From Acidobacteriota bacterium (GTDB lineage: Bacteria; Acidobacteriota; UBA4820; DSQY01), in contig JAJYCJ010000016.1 of assembly GCA_021778515.1 (NCBI GenBank), positions 1 to 46,340 of the forward strand: 46,340 bases of DNA, read 5' to 3'. Positions 24,576-32,994 of this stretch are shown here, piece after piece (the first letter of the stretch is position 1; the number at the start of each line of letters is the position of its first letter). The position numbers were made by a program, and so were the translations under genes. The notes under the pieces were generated by a model. That model made no database searches. It saw only the letters and a list, made by a program, of their open reading frames with translations, and had not been told where the DNA came from.

Positions 24576-25301
24576 TCATCGGCGCGGCGAGCCGGGGGCC
24601 GTGCTGGCTGGGGGCTGGCCCTCGGTGTTCACGAATCCGCTGTTGCCGGGCTTGGGGCCGATGGGTCCGCCGCCGAGAAGGGCCTGTCCGTGGTCTCGCC
24701 GGCGCGCTTCTCCCCGCTGTGGTATCGGCCGGCCGGAGCCTCCCTCGGTCTTGGACCGGGTCTTCGCCAGCAGCGATTCGAAGGAGCTCCCGGAATCCAT
24801 CTCCCGCCGGATGGCCATGGGACCGTCACCGGTGAGCCGTTCCAAGGTCATGACCTGGGCGAGGAGCCGGATGCGCTCTTCGGCCGCTGGGGAATGCACG
24901 GAATCGGCCGCCGCCGGGAGAGGCTCCAGACCGTACCGAGCGCCACCCTGAAAGACGAGCGCCGCGAAGGAGCCGCCGAGGCGGCGGATCAGAGCCGTCC
25001 AACTTCCCGCGGCCCTCTCTTCGGTTCGGATTTCCTGGAGAGGCTTCCCCGTCTCGTGGCGAAGTTCGGCCGCGAGGGCGAACTCGACCAGCGAGGGGTG
25101 GAATTCGGAGAAGAAGGCGCGGGCTTCCGTCTCGGGTACGAACCACGCCCTGCGAACCGCCTCGAAGGAAGGGCCGAGCGGCAACTGCACCTGCGCCGAA
25201 GAGGAAGCCGGAGGGGCGGCGGGCGGGCCGTGCTGCGGCCAGGCCGAAACCGCCGCCAGGAGGAACAGTCCCAGGGCCCAGGCGGGCGTTCGGACCGTCA
25301 T
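24576..25301 (-). CDS. Secreted protein of unknown function
   Basis: This is a 241-residue protein with a signal peptide (AWALGLFLLAAVSAWPQ, cleavage near 22). The middle is charged and helical (VEFALAAELRHETGKPLQEI), and the C-terminus is low-complexity Gly/Pro/Arg. No family is recognised. The start was moved to ATG 25301, where GAGGAG is well placed. It begins 19 bases after the permease stop, so it is likely in the same operon and may serve the export system in the periplasm. Confidence 0.65.
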   Translation of the reverse strand: MTVRTPAWALGLFLLAAVSAWPQHGPPAAPPASSSAQVQLPLGPSFEAVRRAWFVPETEARAFFSEFHPSLVEFALAAELRHETGKPLQEIRTEERAAGSWTALIRRLGGSFAALVFQGGARYGLEPLPAAADSVHSPAAEERIRLLAQVMTLERLTGDGPMAIRREMDSGSSFESLLAKTRSKTEGGSGRPIPQRGEARRRDHGQALLGGGPIGPKPGNSGFVNTEGQPPASTAPGSPRR

Positions 25302-25320
25302 CGTGTGTTCTCCTCGCACT

Positions 25321-26544
25321 TCAGCCCGCCGCGTGAAGGGCGACGGCCGGTTCGAGGCGGGCGGCCTTCATGGCGGGGTAGAGGCCGAACAGAACGCCCA
25401 TGCCCACGGAAAGGCCGGTGGCGTAAAGGGTGGCCGTCCACGGCCACACCTCGGGCCACTTCATGAAGTGGCAGGTGAGCAGCGTCCCTCCTATCCCGAC
25501 GGCCACGCCGAAGAGGCCGCCCAGCAGCGCCAGCGAGCCGGCCTCCAGGATGAACTGAGTGAGGATGTCGCGCTTGCGCCCGCCGAGGGCCCGGCGCAGT
25601 CCGATCTCGCGCGTGCGTTCGCGGATGGAGATGAGCATCACGGCGAAGATCCCCACGCCGCCCGTGAAGAGGGAGACCGCCGCCACGCTGCCTGTCAGGA
25701 GCGTGAAGGCCTGGGTCGTCTGCGTCTCCGACTGGAGGAGCTGGGATTGGGTCTGGAAGCTGAAGTCGTCGTCCTGGCTCTGCTTCAGGCGGTGGTCCTT
25801 TCGAAGGATCGGCGTGATCTCGGCGGGCAGGTCGTTCGTCGCCTGCTGGGAGATGCCCTGCACGAGGATGCTCTGGAGGTAGGTCATGTGGAAGATGCTC
25901 ACCATGGCCGTGGAGAGGGGCACGTAGATGACGTCGTCCTGGTCGTTGCCGCTCAGGTCCTGGCCCCGGGGGGAGGACACGCCGATGACCCGCACGAGGA
26001 CCTTGTTGATCTCCAGCACCTTGCCCACGGGGTCCGCGCCCCCGAAGACGTTGGTGACCACCGTGGGGCCCACCACCGCCACGCGCTGGAAGGAGCGCTC
26101 ATCCATATTCGTGAAGAGACGGCCGCTGGTGGCGGTCATGTCGCGGATGTCGAAGATGGAAGGCTCCGCCCCCGCGAGCGTGGTCTGGGTGCGGACGCCC
26201 TGGTAGCGGGCGATGACGCCTCCCTGCACGAAGCCCGATGTCCGGGCGACGTCGGGCAGTTGGCGCAGGAGTGCCTGCTCGTCGCGCGTCGTGAGCGTCG
26301 TGAAGGTGGCCACCTGGCGCTGGCGGCCGCCGAAGGCGCGGAAACGGCCCGCCTGCACCACGAGGAGGTTGGTGCCCATGCTGCGGACCTTGGCGACCAC
26401 GTCCTGCTCCGCCGCCTGCCCGGCTCCCACCATAAGCACGACGGCGGCCACGCCGATGGCGATGCCGGCGCTGGAGAGCACCGTCCGCATCTTGTGGCCC
26501 AACAGGACCTCCCAGGAGACCTTCAGGGTGCGGGCCAGGTTCAT
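25321..26544 (-). CDS. MacB/FtsX-type ABC transporter permease (second)
   Basis: This is a 407-residue permease with one N-terminal helix (TVLSSAGIAIGVAAVVLMVG, 21-40), a large periplasmic MacB core domain (about 45-270) and three C-terminal helices typical of FtsX domains, with ISIRERTREIGLRRALGGRKRDI as the cytoplasmic coupling segment. It is similar in plan to the permease at 26806-28092. The ATPase is a separate gene, so the two permeases may form a heterodimer. It is separated from its partner by a 261-bp spacer carrying a four-helix-bundle remnant. Confidence 0.9.
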   Translation of the reverse strand: MNLARTLKVSWEVLLGHKMRTVLSSAGIAIGVAAVVLMVGAGQAAEQDVVAKVRSMGTNLLVVQAGRFRAFGGRQRQVATFTTLTTRDEQALLRQLPDVARTSGFVQGGVIARYQGVRTQTTLAGAEPSIFDIRDMTATSGRLFTNMDERSFQRVAVVGPTVVTNVFGGADPVGKVLEINKVLVRVIGVSSPRGQDLSGNDQDDVIYVPLSTAMVSIFHMTYLQSILVQGISQQATNDLPAEITPILRKDHRLKQSQDDDFSFQTQSQLLQSETQTTQAFTLLTGSVAAVSLFTGGVGIFAVMLISIRERTREIGLRRALGGRKRDILTQFILEAGSLALLGGLFGVAVGIGGTLLTCHFMKWPEVWPWTATLYATGLSVGMGVLFGLYPAMKAARLEPAVALHAAG

Positions 26545-26555
26545 GGTAGCAACCC

Positions 26556-26584
26556 GGTGGAGGGTGGAGAGGGGAGGATGGAGG
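26556..26584. repeat. GGTGGAGGGTGGAG-type simple repeat between permease genes
   Basis: GGTGGAG-derived units with drift (GGGGAGGATGGAGG) lie beside the four-helix-bundle remnant. They match in style the run upstream of the BMC gene. Confidence 0.7.
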
Positions 26585-26616
26585 AGAAAGAAAAAAACGG
26601 GGACGCCGGGAGAAAT

Positions 26617-26805
26617 TCAGACACCGTGGGCCTCCAGGTGCGAGCGGCGCAAGGCGCTCAATTGCTTGGCCATCAGTTCTGCCTCTGAGCGGAATGATGC
26701 GAGTGCAGCCTCATCCAGGTAGCCAAAGTCCACGGCCACATCCAGTTGGCAGAGAACTTCCATTCGCGACCATAAGCATTTCAAGGAAGTGAGCCTTATC
26801 CTTCA
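26617..26805 (-). pseudogene. Frameshifted remnant of a four-helix-bundle (S23/IVP) gene
   Basis: Right after the first permease's stop, the minus strand reads KDKAHFLEMLMVANGS in one frame and then, in another, EVLCQLDVAVDFGYLDEAAL and a final helix ending in a TGA at 26617-26619. Together these align with the intact family member at 14451-14819: NDKELVQFLHVAMGS, ELDTQLEIGRRLGFLSEQD, then the last helix. The N-terminal half is missing and a frameshift lies between the blocks, so this is a decayed copy. It interrupts the efflux operon between its two permease genes. Confidence 0.65.
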
Positions 26806-28092
26806 CTACCTGAGCGCCTCCACGGGGTTGAGCTTGGCGGCGCGTCGGGCCGGCTGGACGCCGAAGAGCAGGCCGACGCCGGTGGAGAAGAGGGCCGCGT
26901 AGGCGAAGGTCTTCCACGACACGGCCATGGGCATCATGGGAAACAGCCGAGGGATCACCAGGACGGGGACCAGGCCGAGCAGTACGCCCAGGATCATGCC
27001 GAAGAGGCTGACCAGCACCGACTCCGACAGGAATTCCACGAGGATGTCCCTCTGGCGGGCTCCGAGGGCGCGCTTGAGGCCGATCTCCGGAACGCGCTCG
27101 GAGAGCGAGAGGAGGAGGATGTTCATGAGCACCACGCCGCCCACCAGGAGGGCCACGAGGGCTAGGGCACCCCCCACGAGTTCGGTGGTGCGGGCCATGG
27201 ACTGGACGCGCTGGGCGATGAAGTCGGGCGTGATGATGCGGAAGTCATCCTGCTCGGGCGGCACGATGCGGTGCCTCTGGCGGAGGAGTTGCGTGATCTG
27301 GTCAACGACGCTGGCGACCTGGTAGTCCGGCCGGACCTTGAGGCGGATGAACCGGATGTAGTCCTGGTGGAAGACGCGGTTCATCCCCGTGGAGAGCGGG
27401 ATCCAGATGCGGTCGTCCTGGTCGAAGCCCATGGCGCTGGTGCCCTTGGAGGTCAGCAGCCCCTTGACGACGAAGGGGACGTTGTTGATGAAGAGGTGCT
27501 TCCCGATGGGGTCCTCGGCGCCGAAGAGGTTGGTGGCCACGGTCGCGCCCAGCACGGCCACCCGGGCCATGGAACGCTCGTCGTCGCTGTCGATGGGCTC
27601 GCCCTCCTGGACGTACCAGTCGAAGGCCTCCGAGTAGTCCGGCGTGGAGGAGACGATGTGAGTCTGGGTGCCCACGCCCCCGGCCTTCACGTTGGCGTCG
27701 CCGGAGAAGATGCCGGGCGCCACCACCGCCTCGTAGCCGTACTGGCTCTGAATGGCCTGAGCGTCCTGGAGCTTGAGCGTGGTGCCGGCCTCGGCCCGTC
27801 CCCCCGCCCCGTGCAGGTGCCCGCCCCCGGCGAAAACCATGATGGAGCGGGGGCCGAAAAAGGCCGTGATCTGGTTGATGCGGTTCTGGACGCCCGCGCT
27901 GAGCCCCACGACGGCCGTCAGGAGCATGATGCCCACCGCCGTCCCGATCATCATGAGGAAGGCCTTGGCCTTCTGGCTCCAGAGGGCGCCCGCGGCGTGG
28001 CGGGCCAGGCGGAGCAGGCGCACGGGGCGGAGCCCCGCCGCGCGGTGCCGGCGCGATGTGGTCACGTCGAGGGCGATATCTGCGGCGCTCAT
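26806..28092 (-). CDS. MacB/FtsX-type ABC transporter permease (first)
   Basis: This is a 428-residue permease with an N-terminal cytoplasmic segment, a helix (AFLMMIGTAVGIMLLTAVVGL, about 44-64), a large periplasmic domain and three C-terminal helices. The coupling segment SLSERVPEIGLKRALGARQRDI is clear. It starts three bases after the ATPase stop, so the two are a unit. MacB-type exporters transmit force from the cytoplasmic ATPase to the periplasm, pushing substrates through an adaptor and TolC. Substrate is unknown. Confidence 0.91.
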   Translation of the reverse strand: MSAADIALDVTTSRRHRAAGLRPVRLLRLARHAAGALWSQKAKAFLMMIGTAVGIMLLTAVVGLSAGVQNRINQITAFFGPRSIMVFAGGGHLHGAGGRAEAGTTLKLQDAQAIQSQYGYEAVVAPGIFSGDANVKAGGVGTQTHIVSSTPDYSEAFDWYVQEGEPIDSDDERSMARVAVLGATVATNLFGAEDPIGKHLFINNVPFVVKGLLTSKGTSAMGFDQDDRIWIPLSTGMNRVFHQDYIRFIRLKVRPDYQVASVVDQITQLLRQRHRIVPPEQDDFRIITPDFIAQRVQSMARTTELVGGALALVALLVGGVVLMNILLLSLSERVPEIGLKRALGARQRDILVEFLSESVLVSLFGMILGVLLGLVPVLVIPRLFPMMPMAVSWKTFAYAALFSTGVGLLFGVQPARRAAKLNPVEALR

Positions 28093-28095
28093 GGC

Positions 28096-28773
28096 TCAGT
28101 TCCTGCGCTCGTCGGTCGCCACCGCCCCGTCCTTGAGGGTGATGACGCGCTGGGCGTGGGCGGCCACGTCGGGTTCGTGCGTGACCATGACGATGGTCCG
28201 GCCCTCCCGGTGGATGCGGTCGAAGATCTCCAGGATCTCCCCGCTGGCCACCGAGTCGAGATTACCCGTGGGCTCGTCGGCGAGGATGATGGAGGGTTCG
28301 TTGACCAGCGCCCTCGCGATGGCGACCCGCTGCTGCTGTCCTCCGGAGAGGGCATTGGGCTTGAAGCTCATGCGATCGCCCAGCCCCACGGACTGGAGGA
28401 GAGACTTGGCGCGCTCCTTGGCGTCCGGCGGGTAGGGTTCAGTGTAGAGGAAGGGGAGCAGGACGTTCTGGAGGACGCTCACCCGGGGGAGCAGGTGGAA
28501 GAGCTGGAAGACGAAGCCGATCCGCTTGTTCCGGATGGCCGAGAGGCCGTTGTCGTCCAGGGTGGTGAGGTCCTGCCCCGCCAGCCGGTAGGAGCCGCCG
28601 GTGGGGCGGTCGAGGAGCCCCAGGATGTTCATGAGGGTGCTCTTGCCCGTGCCCGAGGGTCCCATGAGGGCCACGAACTCGCCCTCCTCCACGGTGAAGT
28701 TGATGCCGTGGAGGACGGGCGTCTCCACGCCGCCGGTGAGGTAGGTTTTGACGATGTTGCTCAGTTCGATCAT
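28096..28773 (-). CDS. ABC transporter ATP-binding protein (MacB/LolD-like)
   Basis: This 225-residue ATPase powers the permeases. Walker A GPSGTGKST is at 38-46, the signature LSGGQQQR at 142-149 and Walker B IILADEPTG at 162-170, followed by D-loop NLDS and the switch His in VTHEPD. Length and sequence are typical of the LolD/MacB-N family. It lies 78 bases after the adaptor gene and 3 bases before the permease. Splitting MacB into an ATPase and two permeases differs from the single fused E. coli MacB. Confidence 0.96.
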   Translation of the reverse strand: MIELSNIVKTYLTGGVETPVLHGINFTVEEGEFVALMGPSGTGKSTLMNILGLLDRPTGGSYRLAGQDLTTLDDNGLSAIRNKRIGFVFQLFHLLPRVSVLQNVLLPFLYTEPYPPDAKERAKSLLQSVGLGDRMSFKPNALSGGQQQRVAIARALVNEPSIILADEPTGNLDSVASGEILEIFDRIHREGRTIVMVTHEPDVAAHAQRVITLKDGAVATDERRN

Positions 28774-28851
28774 GGCACATTCCTTCCGCGTTGCGGATGA
28801 TGAGAGCCGAAGAGGGGAGCGAAGCGGAGCGCCTGAGCCGCTCCCCGCCGT

Positions 28852-29928
28852 TCACATCTGCGTTTCGGGGCCGGTCCGGCCGCCCGGCACGAAGACCTTG
28901 TCGCCCACCGAGAGGCCCGCCTTGATCTGCACGTAGTCCCCGGACTCACGGCCCAGCGTCACGGGCCTCTGGGCGAGCCCCTTGCCATTTGCGCCCGGAA
29001 CCATCACGAAGGTCTTCCCGTTCTCGCGCTTGACGGCTCGCATGGGGATCGCGAGCACACCGTTGAGGGTGTTGAGGGTGATGGTCACGTTGGCGGTCAT
29101 GGTGGGCCGCAGCAGCCCCACGAAGGAGTCGCTGATACCGATGATGACGTCGTAGTTGACCACGTTGTCCTGGATCACGGCCTGCGGGTGAATGGCCTCG
29201 ACCTTCCCTCTGAAGGTCTTGTTCGGGTAGGCGTCTACGGTGAAGGAGGCCTCCTGGCCGACCTTGACGCCGCCGATGTCCACCTCGTCCACGTAGGCGT
29301 CCACCTCCAGGCGCGTGGGGTCGAGGATGGTCACGAAGGTGGGCGCGTTGAAGGTGGCCGCAACCGTGGAGCCCTCCTGGGTGGCGACCGACTCCACGAC
29401 GCCGTCGATGGGGGCCCTCACGGTCGCGTAGGAGTATTGGATCTTGGCGTAGTCCACCTGAGCCTTCGCCTTGTTGACGTTGGCCACGGCGGAATCGCGG
29501 TTCTGGCGGGCCACGTCCACCGAATCCTGCGAGACGTATCCCTTGGGAAGCAGGGCCACCTGCCGGTCGTAGTTGGCCTGGGCGTAAACCTCGGCGGCTT
29601 TGGCCGCGGCGAGGCTCGCCTGGGCGCTGGCCACGTTGGCCTCCAGGTCCTTCTCCTCCAGGACGCCCAGGACCTCGCCCTTCTTGACCACGTCGCCGAT
29701 CTGGACGTAGAGCTTCTTGAGCGTGCCGGAGACGCGGGGCCCGACGGGCACCTCGGCCCCGACGCGGGGCGTCACGGTGCCCGTGGCGATGACTTGGGCG
29801 GGCAGGTTCATCTCTTTCACGGGGACGAGGTTCCCCGGCGGGGTCGGATTACCGTGCTTGCAGGCGCCCAACAGCGCCAGGCCCAAGATCAGCGAAGGGG
29901 CCAGCAGGGATCGGCGAGAGAGGCTCAT
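28852..29928 (-). CDS. MacA/HlyD-type periplasmic adaptor lipoprotein
   Basis: This is a 358-residue membrane-fusion protein. A lipobox, LALLGAC with Cys23, predicts a lipid anchor. The order is barrel-sandwich half (VGAEVPVGPRVSGTLKKLYV), a coiled-coil hairpin (about 85-170, rich in Ala and Gln), the other lipoyl half (ATVRAPIDGVVESVAT), then a beta-barrel domain. It bridges the inner-membrane transporter and the TolC-like channel. Its ATG overlaps the previous stop (ATGA), which shows translational coupling with the outer-membrane factor. Confidence 0.93.
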   Translation of the reverse strand: MSLSRRSLLAPSLILGLALLGACKHGNPTPPGNLVPVKEMNLPAQVIATGTVTPRVGAEVPVGPRVSGTLKKLYVQIGDVVKKGEVLGVLEEKDLEANVASAQASLAAAKAAEVYAQANYDRQVALLPKGYVSQDSVDVARQNRDSAVANVNKAKAQVDYAKIQYSYATVRAPIDGVVESVATQEGSTVAATFNAPTFVTILDPTRLEVDAYVDEVDIGGVKVGQEASFTVDAYPNKTFRGKVEAIHPQAVIQDNVVNYDVIIGISDSFVGLLRPTMTANVTITLNTLNGVLAIPMRAVKRENGKTFVMVPGANGKGLAQRPVTLGRESGDYVQIKAGLSVGDKVFVPGGRTGPETQM

Positions 29929-31361
29929 GGCTTGGTTTCTCCCATGGGATTCGGTCCGGAAGAGGGGGCGGGGATGTCCCCCGCGGTGACGGAGGTGGAG
30001 GGCAGCTCGGCGCCCTGGAGCAGGTCCACGCCGGTGGTCCGGTCCCAGGCCGCCTGCGCCGTCAGGACGGAGAGGCGGGCCGAAACGAGCTGGTACTTCG
30101 CATTCTGGAGCGCCGTGGTGGCATCCACCACGTTGGTCATGGAGCCCAGGCCGTTCTTGTACTGGCCCTCAGCCACGTCGGCGTTCTCCACGGCGCTCTT
30201 CACGAGGGATTCGGCGGCCTTCACCGACTCGACGGCGGTCTCGAGCTGGGTCCGGGCGTCGTAGGCGCTCTTCTCGGAGGTGAGCTGGGTGTCCCGCAGG
30301 CTCATCTTGGAGCCCTCCCAGGACTCCTTGGCCTGAACCACCTGCCAGGTGCGCGCAAAGCCCGTGAAGAGGGGGATGTGCACCGTCAGACCGACGCTCC
30401 AGTCCTCCAGGTTCGGCCACTGGCCGTTGTCGAAGCGGCCGTAGGAGCCGTCCGCGGTGACGGTGGGCCGGTAGGCGACCTCGGCCTGCCTCAGGGCGAA
30501 CCGGAAGGACTCGCTGTTCTCGAAGGCGGCCTTGATCTCCGGGAGGGTGGCCATGGCCCGCTCCCTTCCGCTCTGCCAGTCGGGCAGCCCGGGAAGCGGG
30601 GCGTTCTGGTCAGAGGCCTGGATCTCGAAGGAGGAGTCGGCCGGGAGCCCCATGAGGACGGCCAGAGAGGCTCGCCCGCTGGTGACCGCACTCCTGGCCT
30701 GAATCACGCCGAGGGTGGCGTTGGCGTTGGCCGTGGCGGCCTGCAGGACATCGGAGCGGGGCACCAGGCCATGATCGAACTGGGCCTGGGCCATATCCAG
30801 GTGAAACTGGGTCTGCTTGGCCGTGTCCTGGGCCACCTGGAGGTTCCATTGGGCGCCCTCCAGGGCGTAGTAGGCGCTCTCCACGGAGAGCGCCAAATCC
30901 TCCACCGTCGCCTTGAACTGGTAGTCGCTTGTGGCGTATCCCGCCTGGGCCGCGGCGACGGAGGCCTTTCGCTGGCCAGAGTCCCACAATGTGTACTGGC
31001 TGGAGAGGGCGGCGCTGTCGCTCGTCGACGTGGAAGGGGCGCCGGGCAGCCTGTACGTGCCGCGCGAAGGCTCTGTGTACGAGCGGCTCAGATCGCCCGT
31101 CAAGGCGAGGGTGGGCCAGTAGGCACTTCGGGCGCTGCCGATGCGGGCCATGGCGGCCCGGCCCGAGTGCAACAGGGCTGCGGCGCTGGGACTCTGGGCC
31201 ACGGCCAGCCGGACGCACTCCTGCAGGCTCAGGGGATGACCGGGAAGGGGCGGAGACGCGTCGCCCGGCGAGGCGGCGGCCGCGCCGAGCGCCAGCATCA
31301 GGGCGGAGACGAGGACCGCCACCCGGCGGACACGGGGATGGGGATACGCAGGTCGGATCAC
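29925..31361 (-). CDS. TolC-family outer membrane efflux channel
   Basis: This is a 478-residue protein with a signal peptide (VAVLVSALMLALGAAAAS), then two repeats of the TolC helical/barrel plan: PLSLQECVRLAVAQSPSAAA and the second half from about 300. Ala/Gln-rich helices and strand segments such as SAYWPTLALTGDLS fit the family. It starts with GTG, overlapping the upstream stop as GTGA, with AGGAG in front. It forms the outer-membrane exit for the adaptor/ABC exporter encoded next to it. Confidence 0.92.
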   Translation of the reverse strand: MIRPAYPHPRVRRVAVLVSALMLALGAAAASPGDASPPLPGHPLSLQECVRLAVAQSPSAAALLHSGRAAMARIGSARSAYWPTLALTGDLSRSYTEPSRGTYRLPGAPSTSTSDSAALSSQYTLWDSGQRKASVAAAQAGYATSDYQFKATVEDLALSVESAYYALEGAQWNLQVAQDTAKQTQFHLDMAQAQFDHGLVPRSDVLQAATANANATLGVIQARSAVTSGRASLAVLMGLPADSSFEIQASDQNAPLPGLPDWQSGRERAMATLPEIKAAFENSESFRFALRQAEVAYRPTVTADGSYGRFDNGQWPNLEDWSVGLTVHIPLFTGFARTWQVVQAKESWEGSKMSLRDTQLTSEKSAYDARTQLETAVESVKAAESLVKSAVENADVAEGQYKNGLGSMTNVVDATTALQNAKYQLVSARLSVLTAQAAWDRTTGVDLLQGAELPSTSVTAGDIPAPSSGPNPMGETKP

Positions 31362-31816
31362 TTGTGCTTCTCCTCGTTGGACAGGGGGGGGCGGTGGTCG
31401 TGTTCCTGGACGCGCCGCCGGATGTGGTCAAAGAACTGGCGCTGCTGCTCAGGTGTCAGAAGGCGCTTCTGCTCCAGCAGATGACGGGTGAGCATCTGAA
31501 CGATCTGGCCCTGCACCGCCACGATCCGTGCCTGCTGGTCCGCGATCGCCTGGGGAGAGGGCTGATCGGAGGCGAGAAGGTCCAGAAGCTTGGCCCTCTG
31601 TGCTGCCAATTGGGACTCCATGGGCAGCAGTTCCCTCCGAAAGGCCTTGTAGTTCGCCTCGACTCGGGCCCGGACATCGGCCGGCAGGGCCATGTCCCTG
31701 CCGGGCTGGGGACGGTGCAAGTGGCCGTACCAATGGACCCCGTAGGCCGTCAGGAACCCGGCGTTCAGGCAGAGGGAGACGGCCAGGAGAATGCCCTTCC
31801 AGCTTCTGGGGATCAT
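31358..31816 (-). CDS. Spy/CpxP-like periplasmic protein
   Basis: This 152-residue protein has an N-terminal helix (GILLAVSLCLNAGFLTAYGV) acting as anchor or signal, and a helical periplasmic domain rich in Arg/Gln/Leu with the family's LTPEQQRQFF box near the end and a His-rich tail (EHDHRPPLSNEEKHK). Members act as chaperones or metal-responsive sensors of envelope stress (Spy, CpxP, CnrX/ZraP type). ATGA overlap with the anti-sigma gene suggests it works with that pair, maybe as a periplasmic sensor of the sigma switch. That link is inference. Confidence 0.78.
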   Translation of the reverse strand: MIPRSWKGILLAVSLCLNAGFLTAYGVHWYGHLHRPQPGRDMALPADVRARVEANYKAFRRELLPMESQLAAQRAKLLDLLASDQPSPQAIADQQARIVAVQGQIVQMLTRHLLEQKRLLTPEQQRQFFDHIRRRVQEHDHRPPLSNEEKHK

Positions 31817-32262
31817 CGGGTCTCACCAGGGTTCGATGCGGGGCTGACCATGCTGACGTAGGCGATTTCCACCGATCCAGAGGGCAGCCCGGAGAGGGCC
31901 TCCTGATAGGTGAAGGCCATGCCGCCGGGAGACGGCGCGGGGGAAATCGAGAACCAGTGTCCGCCCATCAAGTAACCGACGGAAAGCGCGCCAAGCACCA
32001 GGGCCGCGGCCACGCCCCACCGCCAGGCGTTATCCCAGGCGAACCGGCGGACCGGCAGCGCGGCGAGCACCGAGGGGGCTAGATCCCGGAAGGGCGGCAG
32101 CGGCATCCCGTCGGCGAGTCGGGCCAGCAGTGCGCGATGCCTCCGATATTCCTCCGCACAGCCGGGGCACGAGGAGAGGTGGTCCGAGAGGGCAGGCTCG
32201 AGCGCCCTATCGATCGGGCCCCCGAGCGCGGAGATCCTCTTTCTGGCCGCTCTGCACCGCAT
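31813..32262 (-). CDS. Zinc-finger anti-sigma factor
   Basis: This is a 149-residue protein. The N-terminal zf-HC2 domain has the HX3CX2C motif HLSSCPGC (His28, Cys32, Cys35) plus Cys3. A single membrane helix lies near 82-101 (WGVAAALVLGALSVGYLMGG), followed by a periplasmic tail of about 50 residues. It starts 20 bases after the ECF sigma gene and should hold that sigma factor at the membrane until a signal releases it. Confidence 0.88.
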   Translation of the reverse strand: MRCRAARKRISALGGPIDRALEPALSDHLSSCPGCAEEYRRHRALLARLADGMPLPPFRDLAPSVLAALPVRRFAWDNAWRWGVAAALVLGALSVGYLMGGHWFSISPAPSPGGMAFTYQEALSGLPSGSVEIAYVSMVSPASNPGETR

Positions 32263-32282
32263 GGCTTCCTCCTCAGATTGGC

Positions 32283-32882
32283 TTAACGAACGGGATCGGA
32301 AAATCCTTCGGTTCGCTCCGATGGCCCCTGCGGGGACAGGATGGCGCCGAGGCCCTCGCGAAGCGCAAACCTGGCGCGCGAAAGAAGGGACTCCGCGGCC
32401 TTGGGCGAGGTTTCCAGAAGGTCGGCCACCTCTCGGACGCTCAGCCCTTCCATGTGGAAGAGGACGACGGCCATGCGCTGGGCCGAGGGGAGCCTGGAGA
32501 GGGCGGAGGAGAGTGCCCGGCGGCGCTCCGCCGCGTCCAGTTCCGCTTCGGGGTTCTGCGAGCCCGCCGGCTCCAGATCGTCCATGAGGACTAAGGGACG
32601 GGCTTTGCGCCGCCGGTCGAGGCAGAGGTGGACGGTCAGGGTCCGCAGGAAGGCGGGCAGGGGCTTGTCCGGACGGTAGCGGGGCGCGGCGCCCCAGAGG
32701 CGGAGGAAGACCTCCTGGGCCACATCCTCCGCCTCGCTTCGATCGCCCAGGAACCGGTAGGCGATGGCCAGGACGGCGTGCTGATGGCGCCGGATCAGGG
32801 CCGCGAAGGCTTCGCGGCCGCCCCGGCCCGTATCGGCCATGAGCAGGGCATCATCGGAGTCCGCCAGTTCATCCGGGGCCAT
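32283..32882 (-). CDS. ECF-family RNA polymerase sigma factor
   Basis: This is a 199-residue sigma factor. Region 2 reads AFAALIRRHQHAVLAIAYRF with the DRSEAEDVAQEVFLRLW core, and region 4 reads LPSAQRMAVVLFHMEGLSVR with EVADLLETSPKAAESLLSRA, an intact helix-turn-helix. Regions 1 and 3 are absent, as expected. Start is ATG 32882, after GGGGGACGAAG. It heads an operon of anti-sigma, Spy-like and MacAB/TolC genes, so these are the likely targets; the sigma probably controls its own promoter. Confidence 0.93.
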   Translation of the reverse strand: MAPDELADSDDALLMADTGRGGREAFAALIRRHQHAVLAIAYRFLGDRSEAEDVAQEVFLRLWGAAPRYRPDKPLPAFLRTLTVHLCLDRRRKARPLVLMDDLEPAGSQNPEAELDAAERRRALSSALSRLPSAQRMAVVLFHMEGLSVREVADLLETSPKAAESLLSRARFALREGLGAILSPQGPSERTEGFSDPVR

Positions 32883-32988
32883 GAGTCTTCGTCCCCCTGT
32901 CCCAACCCCGCGCACGGAGCGCGCCTGTCTGCTGCGACCCTTGTGTGCGATGCATCGCGTCCGGGTGGTGTGCCAGCAAGAAAACACC

Positions 32989-32994
32989 ATTGTA
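32989..32994 (-). promoter_or_regulatory. Possible -10 element upstream of the ECF sigma gene
   Basis: Minus-strand TACAAT lies about 107 bases before the sigma start. No convincing -35 was seen, so this is a weak call. Confidence 0.25.
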
